Origin: a bacterium
GTDB lineage: Bacteria > Bdellovibrionota_C > UBA2361 > OMII01
Direction: 5' to 3'
DNA length: 5,176 nt
Assembly: GCA_017853915.1 (NCBI GenBank)
Contig: JAFMIS010000211.1
Coordinates: 1-5,176 of the forward strand
Part shown: piece by piece, positions 1-5,176 of the stretch
Numbering within the stretch: the first letter of the stretch is position 1
Layout of the letters: each line of letters begins with the position of its first letter
Program-made: the position numbers and the translations under genes
Notes under the pieces: model-generated
The model's input: the letters and a program-made list of their open reading frames with translations, nothing else
The model's database searches: none
Told to the model about the DNA's origin: nothing

Positions 1-2
1 GC

Positions 3-392
3 CTTCCACAGATCCCTTTGGTGGCCTCGCTGTATGTGAATTCAAAAGACTCTAAGCATCTTAACGAAGTCGTATCGAAGGCCCTTCTGCTACGGCGACA
101 ATCAAAGCTCTATCTCGTTGCTATCTACCACATCGGCGACTACCGTACTCTGTCGGCCGAGAATCAGGCCTTGATAAAAAAGTATGGGATTCCGTACGAG
201 GCGGTGGCGAAAGTGCCCTATAGTTTAAATGTGATGATGTCTCCTACGTGGGCCTTCATGAAGAACGGACAGGTGCGATTAGTCGAGGGGTACCTCAACG
301 TCGAGCCCTTCATCTCGTCTGAAGGCCTCTTGCCGCCCACAGTAAAGATTGATTCGATACCATTGGACAGTGGAAAACTAGCGGGATTTTAA
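3..392 (+). CDS. Partial thioredoxin-fold periplasmic protein without CxxC (TrbC/TraF-like), C-terminal part
   Basis: The frame is open to the left edge, so the true start and any signal peptide lie outside the window; TTG 18 is only an internal codon that could be mistaken for a start. The visible part reads as a thioredoxin fold: a hydrophobic strand (IPLVASLYV), a helix (about 54-105), a second strand (SKLYLVAIYHI), then SPTWAFMKNGQ at 240-272, where the Ser-Pro resembles the cis-proline loop of thioredoxins and is followed by the last strand pair. No cysteine is present, and the position where CxxC would sit reads NSKDS. A redox role is therefore unlikely, and a structural or chaperone role is inferred. 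F-type conjugation systems encode such proteins (TrbC pilin assembly protein, TraF). It ends in TAA 4 nt before the next gene. The fold is fairly likely; the precise family is uncertain. Confidence 0.6.
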   Translation, partial: LPQIPLVASLYVNSKDSKHLNEVVSKALLLRRQSKLYLVAIYHIGDYRTLSAENQALIKKYGIPYEAVAKVPYSLNVMMSPTWAFMKNGQVRLVEGYLNVEPFISSEGLLPPTVKIDSIPLDSGKLAGF

Positions 393-396
393 GGGC

Positions 397-1188
397 ATGC
401 GTTTCAGTAAAACTAACTTCCCGAGTGTCCTGGTTCTCGTAGCGCTCCTGGGGGCAGCCACTGGTACGCATGCCGATGACCTGAAGCAGGAGCTTGCAGA
501 GGCTTTTGGAAAAGTTGGGGTGTCCCAGAGATTGGATCAAAGACCGGATCAACAGTTAACGCCGAGACCTGCAGCTGGCGAACCATCAACCATGCCGGCT
601 CCAGAGGACTTAGTGCAGAACCAGAGCGACGAGATGCGCTACTATATCGCGGCTGAGTCTCATCTCCGTGGGAAAGAGGGTGTCCCGTTTCCAACGCAGG
701 GCGAGATAGTCTGGGACCCCGATCCTCCCTCGTGGCGCGCAGCGGTCGAAGAGGGGAGGCGCCGTGAAACGATATCGATTCCGCCAAAGCCCTACCAACG
801 ACCTAGTAAGTGCGAGAGAAACGAGACTAAACGAGAGATCCTCTATCCTGACTCGAACGAGAAAGAGGGTGATATTATCTACGATCTTCTCTTTCTCCCA
901 GAGAACCTGGAAACAGAAGAATCCGCTGAGGTGTTTGGTAAGAAAACGCGATTGCGAGCATACGGCCCCGGCGCTGATCCCTCGGTGTATACCCGCATGG
1001 AAACCCACGATGTGCCGTGTGTTCCCTACCGCTTTCGTATGACAAATATCGCTTCTTACACCGACTCTGGACTCAACGCGCTGCGGAACTACGACAAAGA
1101 TCCATCGGGCCCGGGCATCCTCCATCGCTGGGTGCAGCAAGAGATGTTCGGAAAGAAGAGCGACCCTCGGCCCCCGCGAAGGCGATAG
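397..1188 (+). CDS. Exported protein of unknown function in a conjugation operon (263 aa)
   Basis: I do not recognise this family. Residues 1-26 form a Sec signal peptide: basic start, hydrophobic core VLVLVALLGAA and an A-x-A type cleavage site at THA|DD. No lipobox is present, so the mature protein is probably soluble in the periplasm. Residues 27-75 are a low-complexity Gln/Pro-rich linker. Residues 78-220 look folded and are rich in charge, Tyr and Pro. The two cysteines, C139 (PSKCERN) and C208 (DVPCVPYRFRMTN), could form one disulfide. The C-terminus ends in a basic, Pro-rich tail (PRPPRRR). ATG 397 lies 4 nt after the upstream stop with no well-spaced Shine-Dalgarno, so coupled translation is likely. 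The context suggests an envelope component of the transfer machine. The frame stays open beyond the TAG stop to 1362, so the 3' end may not be the natural one. Confidence 0.8.
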   Translation: MRFSKTNFPSVLVLVALLGAATGTHADDLKQELAEAFGKVGVSQRLDQRPDQQLTPRPAAGEPSTMPAPEDLVQNQSDEMRYYIAAESHLRGKEGVPFPTQGEIVWDPDPPSWRAAVEEGRRRETISIPPKPYQRPSKCERNETKREILYPDSNEKEGDIIYDLLFLPENLETEESAEVFGKKTRLRAYGPGADPSVYTRMETHDVPCVPYRFRMTNIASYTDSGLNALRNYDKDPSGPGILHRWVQQEMFGKKSDPRPPRRR

Positions 1189-1200
1189 TACGCGGAGTTC

Positions 1201-1362
1201 ATGAAATATCCTGGCTACGGGTATTGCGTAGCAGCGGAGTCCATAGGGCAGAGATGGGATCATCTATCCTCAAATCTACCAGAGTCCCGACTAAAACGAT
1301 CAGATCCGAACCCCCTAAAACCGTTGAGAAATAACAAATTGGTCACAAAAGCGACCATTTAG
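1201..1362 (+). CDS. Possible 53-residue ORF, or the C-terminal part of the preceding gene split by an amber stop
   Basis: ATG 1201 opens a frame ending at TAG 1360-1362. It lies 12 nt after the stop of the preceding gene and is in the same reading frame as that gene. A GGAG at 1194-1197 is a possible ribosome site, but its 3 nt spacing is short. The peptide has one Cys, no membrane segment and no signal peptide; it begins with a Tyr/Gly-rich stretch (MKYPGYGYCVAAES) and becomes basic and Pro-rich. Its YCVAAES echoes YYIAAES in the preceding protein (residues 82-88). It may be a small coupled gene, the severed end of a 320-residue protein, or non-coding sequence. I cannot decide between these from one sequence. 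Confidence 0.35.
   Translation: MKYPGYGYCVAAESIGQRWDHLSSNLPESRLKRSDPNPLKPLRNNKLVTKATI
1336..1360 (+). other. Weak inverted repeat at the end of the small ORF
   Basis: TGGTC (1340-1344) pairs with GACCA (1353-1357) around an 8 nt loop. AAA (1336-1338) can pair with TTT (1358-1360) across a one-base bulge. The stem is short, and only three T residues follow the core. It could be a minor attenuator or mRNA-stability element between the upstream genes and the TraF-like gene, but it does not qualify as a convincing intrinsic terminator and may be chance. Confidence 0.2.
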
Positions 1363-1403
1363 GTATCACAGCGCCGAAAGTAGGTCATATCCATTATAGA
1401 CCC

Positions 1404-1409
1404 GGAGGG
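1404..1409 (+). promoter_or_regulatory. Strong ribosome binding site that decides a GTG start
   Basis: The GGAGGG at 1404-1409 is the best Shine-Dalgarno match seen in the window. Its GGAGG core (1404-1408) lies 7 nt before GTG 1416, the optimal distance. The in-frame ATG at 1431 is too far away. The GTG start is therefore preferred for the TraF-like gene, and it keeps a normal signal peptide. Confidence 0.75.
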
Positions 1410-1415
1410 TTTTAA

Positions 1416-2534
1416 GTGAGTTGTTGGCGTATGCGAATATTTTTAAGCGTCATTTGCGCGTGTCTTGTGGCAGCCTCTCCAGGGGTGCTGTCCGCGCAGG
1501 TAACAGGCGATGATCTCAAAGGGTTCTGGAATCGGGGGGATGCCGCCAAATTCCTCGGCGAGGTTACTCCCAACTCCTCAAACGGTCTCATGTACCGCGA
1601 CTATCCCGTGGTCGTTGATCAGATAAAAGAGCGTGATCAGGCGGCAAAGATAATTCCAGTATCAGCGGGGGAGAACCACAAGAACCCCAGTGCTATTGAG
1701 GATAATCAGCCAGCTCCTCAAGTCCCCGCCGTGTCGTCTACGCCACTCTCGCGGGATCAGATCCTCTCTAAGTTCGGGTCTCCGGATGAGCCCCAAGTAA
1801 TTCGTGCTCAGAAAGACGCGCCACCTGCCATGCAGGGGCTCTTTGAGGCTCTGAATAGTGGGGATAAGGAGCTCGCCTGGCAGTATGCGTTAGCCCTGGC
1901 GCGGCGAAAAGTTGAGATGCAAAAGCAGGTTGAGAAAGCGACTGATTACCAGATGCTCGCGATGGAGGCGCTTGGTATGCGTACTCCTCAAGAGATTAAA
2001 GCCGATGAATCGGTGATCAATCCGACTCGAGCGGAGTTACACGAGTTGATGCTGCGGACTCATGCTGAAGAAGAGTCTCGCCGACGAGTCAATATCGATG
2101 AAGCACTTGCCGCTGAAGCTGCCTATGAGAATCCAGCAGCGGTGACGCGTGCCCCTCAAGGCCCAGCAATTCCCGTAGATCCGGAGGGTAAGGTCAAACT
2201 CCTTGTATTTTTTGATGAACAAGACGAGACGTCCAAAACCATAGGAGAATCTCTGAAAAATCTGAAAGAGAAGTTTAAAAATGATCCAAATTTCTCTGTC
2301 ATTGGTCTAACCAGGCGAACCTACACGCTTGCGGGCCTCAAGTATCGCGGAGCCGCCCTATCTTTCCCATTTCCGCTGGTTAACGGAGAAGCACTCGCGC
2401 TTGATTTGCGGATTGTTAGATATCCGTCGGTTGTATTTTTGGCGATGACCTCAAAGCAGACGTATCGACTAGAGGAAATTCCTAGTGTGGAGCGGATCGA
2501 AAAGACAGTTCAAGCGATGCGAGGGGCGAGGTAG
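1416..2534 (+). CDS. TraF-like exported conjugation protein with a C-terminal thioredoxin-like domain lacking CxxC (372 aa)
   Basis: Residues 1-27 are a Sec signal peptide (core IFLSVICACLVAA, cleavage LSA|Q28). Residues 85-130 are a Pro/Ser-rich linker. Residues 138-240 are strongly helical, with runs of Ala, Glu and Arg (for example ELAWQYALALARRKVEMQKQ). Residues 258-368 read as a thioredoxin fold: strand KLLVFF, helix 272-289, strand FSVIGL, then FPLVNGEALALDLRIVRYPS, where Y336-P337 matches the cis-proline loop, and a final strand and helix. The Gly-x-Ala-x-x-Leu-x-Ile run before that proline recalls the TraF family of F-type systems. TraF works in the periplasm in pilus assembly and also lacks CxxC; here the usual active-site position reads DEQDETS. 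The protein is longer than F TraF (about 247 aa), mainly through its linker and helices. A TrbC-like assignment is the alternative. It is followed by a signal-peptide gene in the same frame after a TAG stop. Confidence 0.7.
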   Translation: MSCWRMRIFLSVICACLVAASPGVLSAQVTGDDLKGFWNRGDAAKFLGEVTPNSSNGLMYRDYPVVVDQIKERDQAAKIIPVSAGENHKNPSAIEDNQPAPQVPAVSSTPLSRDQILSKFGSPDEPQVIRAQKDAPPAMQGLFEALNSGDKELAWQYALALARRKVEMQKQVEKATDYQMLAMEALGMRTPQEIKADESVINPTRAELHELMLRTHAEEESRRRVNIDEALAAEAAYENPAAVTRAPQGPAIPVDPEGKVKLLVFFDEQDETSKTIGESLKNLKEKFKNDPNFSVIGLTRRTYTLAGLKYRGAALSFPFPLVNGEALALDLRIVRYPSVVFLAMTSKQTYRLEEIPSVERIEKTVQAMRGAR

Positions 2535-2543
2535 AGAAAACGT

Positions 2544-3287
2544 ATGACGCGAGTAGATCGATTCATTCAGATGTGTGTCGTGGTTGTAGTAAGCCTTGTG
2601 GCTTTTGATTCAAATCTACTATGGGCACAAGAGATACCACAGGGCCCCACTGAAAAGCTTTTAAAAGCACAAATCAAAACTAGTGTTAGGCGAGTGGGAC
2701 AGAACGCCCAGAACACCTCCATTGATGACTATGCGCCCCCTCCGATCGGCCCAGCCGGAGCGCAAACCGATGGAGAGCAGGCAAATACATATGTAGAGCC
2801 AGAGCAATTCTCCCTCGGGCAAAACGAGGAGGCCTCGCCCAATCCGGTGTTGAAGCCAATGCAAGGTACTATTCAACTAGCTGACAGCGAGGATGTGCAA
2901 AAAATGCTCAAGAGTTTGATCGCTAAAAAGGTTCCAACGCTGTACCAAACGATGATGATGGTGGAGAACGGCGCGGCGACGGGATTCATCGGCTCGATGC
3001 AGACTATTAATGGTCTACTAGATGCGACAATTCAGACGAGCTCATTGCAGCTTCAAATGTATGATGCGTTTGACAATACCGGATTGGGCAAGAAGGCGTA
3101 CGGCAAAGCTATTTACGATAATTTACAGAAGCCTCAACAGAAAAATGCGTGGCCGCTCGCTCTATGGGCCGCCAACGAAGACGTTGTCGATCCAGATAAA
3201 GTTGCAAATAAGAACCCTCAATATAAGGGGCAGACCACAACGGCTGGTGGACCAGACGCTCATTATAAATTGGATAAAGCCAACTAA
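2544..3287 (+). CDS. Exported helical protein of unknown function between TraF-like and TraG-like genes (247 aa)
   Basis: I do not recognise this family. Residues 1-28 are a Sec signal peptide (core CVVVVVSLVAF, cleavage LWA|Q29). The mature protein has no cysteine. Residues 30-53 may be a short basic helix, and 54-108 is a Pro/Gln/Asn-rich linker. Residues 112-195 form the conserved-looking core: a long predicted helix pair starting at SEDVQKMLKSL, then Met-rich TLYQTMMMVENG and Gln/Ser-rich TIQTSSLQLQMYDAF. The C-terminal 50 residues are polar and probably flexible. The Gln-rich periplasmic helices recall minor-pilin or pilus-tip proteins such as VirB5, but that is only a resemblance. The gene starts 9 nt after the TraF-like stop with only a weak Shine-Dalgarno, suggesting coupled translation. 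It occupies a place where F-type operons usually have traH. Confidence 0.75.
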   Translation: MTRVDRFIQMCVVVVVSLVAFDSNLLWAQEIPQGPTEKLLKAQIKTSVRRVGQNAQNTSIDDYAPPPIGPAGAQTDGEQANTYVEPEQFSLGQNEEASPNPVLKPMQGTIQLADSEDVQKMLKSLIAKKVPTLYQTMMMVENGAATGFIGSMQTINGLLDATIQTSSLQLQMYDAFDNTGLGKKAYGKAIYDNLQKPQQKNAWPLALWAANEDVVDPDKVANKNPQYKGQTTTAGGPDAHYKLDKAN

Positions 3288-3308
3288 AGAGAGGAGTAAA
3301 GAGGCTAC

Positions 3309-4295
3309 ATGGCGTCGCTACGAAGACTCTTCAATATCTGGGGCTTGATGCTGGTGGGAAGCGTTGTGCTTAGTGGGGACATCGCGTGTGCTCAAGGCTC
3401 CGCGACAGTGCTCTTTTCAGAAGAGTTATTCAAAGAGGCTATGAATGGATCAGGTTCCAGTGGAAATGGGTTCCTAAATTCACAAGCGACACAATTTAAG
3501 GATGAGTTCACAAACTTACTGGGGGACTTTGAAACCAAGGCAGAGGATAACGGGACTGGAGCCCAACGCAGGGAGTGGAAGTATAAAAAACCCAATGATA
3601 TCGACGGTCGAGCTGCCTTCGAAGGAGTAGAGTTTGCGTATACGCAGAAGGCTTGGGAGGGGCTGCAAACCATTCTGCAGGAGTATTGCAGGTTTAAACA
3701 AGGAGATACAAATTACGGTGAGGATATCTTCAAAAAAAAGCGACCAGCCAAAGTTCTTGAAGATAAAGACGAGCAGCGTCAGAATGCAAGCGCTCCAGAT
3801 ATGCCACTAACAGTCTCCTTTGTGGATCAGCTATTCAAGCTCATGGTGGTTGGAAAAGACGAAAAAGCCCTCGATTGCAATTCTGAATTCCCAACTGATA
3901 AGAGCAAAATGCCAGGGCACTCAAGCGGTATCGCTACGACTGCATCATTCGATGATTGTTCGGCAAATGCGTCGGAGTGTTTGCGCAGTAAGGTGGTTTA
4001 TAACGCCGTAAAAATAGTTGCTCGCTCAAGGGCGTTGCATCGATATAAATACATACTAGACATCGCGCTGCGCTTCGCAGCTAAAAATCCAGAATACGAA
4101 CGTCTCGTGACGCAACTGTTTCTTAACTCATTATCGACGGTCGATATCGACGATGAGCTCGTCCTGAACCGAACACTTGGGGTGCAATATTCGGATTTTA
4201 TTGGCCGACTTGCACAGGGACAGATGAGCTCGAATATCTTTAGGCCTGGGGCTGCTAACCAGTCGCAGGTAGGGGGTGCGGATAAGGTGAAATAA
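3309..4295 (+). CDS. Exported four-cysteine protein of unknown function upstream of a TraG-like gene (328 aa)
   Basis: I do not recognise this family. Residues 1-28 are a Sec signal peptide with cleavage at ACA|Q29; the cysteine at 27 is not in a lipobox (preceded by D-I-A). The mature protein has four cysteines, C127, C190, C217 and C224, which could form two disulfides in the periplasm. Residues 30-52 contain a Gly/Ser run (NGSGSSGNG). Residues 104-128 and 228-300 look helical; the second block (VYNAVKIVARSRALHRYKYI onward) is the most regular. Residues 185-225 are a polar Cys-containing loop. The last 20 residues are flexible. GAGG at 3301-3304 lies 4 nt before the ATG, and a second GAGGAG sits at 3291-3296. 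The stop overlaps the next start as TAATG. By position it could replace TraH, which is usually larger (about 450 aa), but I see no TraH motif. Confidence 0.78.
   Translation: MASLRRLFNIWGLMLVGSVVLSGDIACAQGSATVLFSEELFKEAMNGSGSSGNGFLNSQATQFKDEFTNLLGDFETKAEDNGTGAQRREWKYKKPNDIDGRAAFEGVEFAYTQKAWEGLQTILQEYCRFKQGDTNYGEDIFKKKRPAKVLEDKDEQRQNASAPDMPLTVSFVDQLFKLMVVGKDEKALDCNSEFPTDKSKMPGHSSGIATTASFDDCSANASECLRSKVVYNAVKIVARSRALHRYKYILDIALRFAAKNPEYERLVTQLFLNSLSTVDIDDELVLNRTLGVQYSDFIGRLAQGQMSSNIFRPGAANQSQVGGADKVK
4285..4290 (+). promoter_or_regulatory. Ribosome binding site for the TraG-like gene
   Basis: AGGTGA matches the 3' half of the extended Shine-Dalgarno sequence AAGGAGGTGA. It ends 4 nt before ATG 4295, which is equivalent to about 7 nt from a GGAGG core. 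A second in-frame ATG at 4298 could also be used. The site lies inside the end of the preceding gene, so the two genes are probably coupled. Confidence 0.55.
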
Positions 4296-5176
4296 TGATG
4301 AGCTGGTATCTCCATTTGTTTCACATAGTGGTCTCCAGTGTTGAGGTCATAGTAGGTGACATCTCGTACCTAGGTGTTTTTGGGGTGCAAGCGGGTGACT
4401 GCAGTAATGAGACATGTCCTGGAAGTTGCTACAATTTAGTCACAGCAGCGTGGGCAAATATTGCTTACATGACACATGCTGATTTTTTACATTTAGTAAA
4501 CGATACTTCTTTTAGTGCATGGGCGCCCCTTTTGTATGTAGCTGGTGCCATAGGAGCCCTGTTCGGGGTCGCATTAAACTCGCCCCCTCGCAATTGGACG
4601 TGGTTTTTGCTCGGACCGGCCATCTTCAACTTCCTTGTGTTCACGACTGTGGATGTTAAGGGAGTAGCCTGGAAAGTAGCTGGAGAGATGATGCCCATGA
4701 ACGACGTCTGGAAAGACGCCGAGACGGGATTAGGTAATACTATCCTCGTTGATCGCTTGGGAATCCAGGTAAATAGGGATTCAGGTCCGAGTGGTCAGTA
4801 CCCTGTCGCATGGGGAATGGTATTTTTTGACAAGCTGTTTAGTGCATCTGCGGATGCCTTAATTAGCTGGACGGGAATCGGACGCCAGATGGGAGATGGA
4901 GGCGCTGATTCTAACTTAGCTGCTAAAGCTGGTAATGGATTAGGCCCTTGGTACATCTTGGCGAATTTAAAATGGTCGATGTTAGAGAACATCGTGGGGG
5001 TGTCCGCGAGAGATCCCGATGTTCGCGACGCCTTGGTTACGTTTCTTGCGTCTGAATGCGGAGACAAGTTCAAGAAAGGTGTTGATACAGGGAACTATAT
5101 CGCCGCGTCCCAATCGCACGGTGCCAGTCTTCCCGGTAGTGTGCTCAAGAGTACCAACAATTCTATAGATCTGAAT
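4295..5176 (+). CDS. traG: TraG-like conjugal transfer protein, N-terminal 294 residues (runs off the right edge)
   Basis: The frame is open from the TAATG overlap to the window end. Its layout resembles the N-terminal domain of F TraG, an inner-membrane protein needed for pilus assembly and, through its periplasmic C-terminal part, mating-pair stabilisation. A hydrophobic N-terminal stretch (6-33) is followed by two likely membrane helices, 75-94 (SAWAPLLYVAGAIGALFGVA) and 101-119. A segment YPVAWGMVFFDKLFSASADA (169-188) corresponds to VPVGLAMPLSLTTRIGHAMV in F TraG as I recall it. DVRDALVTFLASECGDK then places C255 like the single Cys in the F TraG segment after these helices. Unusually, C36, C41 and C45 form a C-x4-C-x3-C cluster before the first clear membrane helix. 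There is no cleaved signal peptide. Full TraG proteins are around 900 residues or more, so most of the gene is missing here. Confidence 0.72.
   Translation, partial: MMSWYLHLFHIVVSSVEVIVGDISYLGVFGVQAGDCSNETCPGSCYNLVTAAWANIAYMTHADFLHLVNDTSFSAWAPLLYVAGAIGALFGVALNSPPRNWTWFLLGPAIFNFLVFTTVDVKGVAWKVAGEMMPMNDVWKDAETGLGNTILVDRLGIQVNRDSGPSGQYPVAWGMVFFDKLFSASADALISWTGIGRQMGDGGADSNLAAKAGNGLGPWYILANLKWSMLENIVGVSARDPDVRDALVTFLASECGDKFKKGVDTGNYIAASQSHGASLPGSVLKSTNNSIDLN

Noticed and set aside
610..1263. Long - strand ORF (217 codons) antisense to the 397-1188 gene
   Set aside because: All surrounding genes run on the + strand, and the + frame has a clean signal peptide and coupling to its neighbour. The antisense product looks like a shadow translation with many Arg and Ser.
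1017..1334. Overlapping + strand ORF of 105 codons in another frame, spanning the end of the 397-1188 gene
   Set aside because: Most of it overlaps the signal-peptide-bearing gene, its product is Arg-rich and low in normal structure, and no ribosome site precedes its ATG. It is better explained as a shadow frame.
1339..1400. Possible promoter ahead of the TraF-like gene (TTGGTC at 1339-1344 with TATCAC at 1364-1369, or TATAGA at 1395-1400)
   Set aside because: The first pair has a 19 nt spacing and poor hexamers; the second has no recognisable -35 and would overlap the leader just before the ribosome site. An internal promoter cannot be supported.
2181..2188. Second copy of CCGGAGGGT-type sequence inside the TraF-like gene
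   Set aside because: It repeats the real ribosome site at 1402-1410, but no start codon lies at a suitable distance in any frame giving a sensible protein. It encodes Pro-Glu-Gly at the domain linker.
1..5176. CRISPR arrays, tRNA or rRNA genes, insertion sequences and attachment sites
   Set aside because: No regularly spaced repeats, cloverleaf-like segments, transposase motifs or flanking repeats were seen when reading through both strands.

Overview
This window looks like part of a conjugative (type IV secretion) locus from a Gram-negative bacterium, with base composition near 50% GC by eye. Seven reading frames all lie on the + strand and are tightly packed, with 4, 9 and 21 nt gaps and one TAATG stop/start overlap. 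The one larger gap (1189-1415) holds a possible small ORF. Four consecutive full-length genes begin with a Sec-type signal peptide. This fits a block of periplasmic or cell-envelope assembly proteins. The host cannot be identified more closely; a plasmid or integrating conjugative element is the natural inference, but no replication, integration or relaxase gene lies in the window.

Layout: (1) 3-392 is the C-terminal part of a thioredoxin-fold protein, cut by the window edge and lacking CxxC (TrbC/TraF-like class). (2) 397-1188 is an exported protein of unknown function with two cysteines. (3) 1189-1362 is an in-frame continuation after an amber stop, readable as a 53-residue ORF from ATG 1201. 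(4) 1416-2534 is a TraF-like exported protein with a helical middle and a C-terminal thioredoxin-like domain, also lacking CxxC. (5) 2544-3287 and (6) 3309-4295 are two exported proteins I do not recognise, occupying the place where F-type systems usually carry traH. (7) 4295-5176 is the N-terminal part of a TraG-like inner-membrane protein, running off the right edge.

The order (thioredoxin-like protein, TraF-like, two exported proteins, TraG-like) resembles the traF-traH-traG end of F-type transfer operons, whose products extend and retract the pilus and stabilise mating pairs. The genes are probably co-transcribed and translationally coupled. The points most worth a second look are the apparent absence of a recognisable TraH, the two cysteine-free thioredoxin-like domains in one operon, and the amber stop at 1186-1188 followed by 57 open in-frame codons. 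Assignments rest on visual comparison of motifs and topology, not on database searches.
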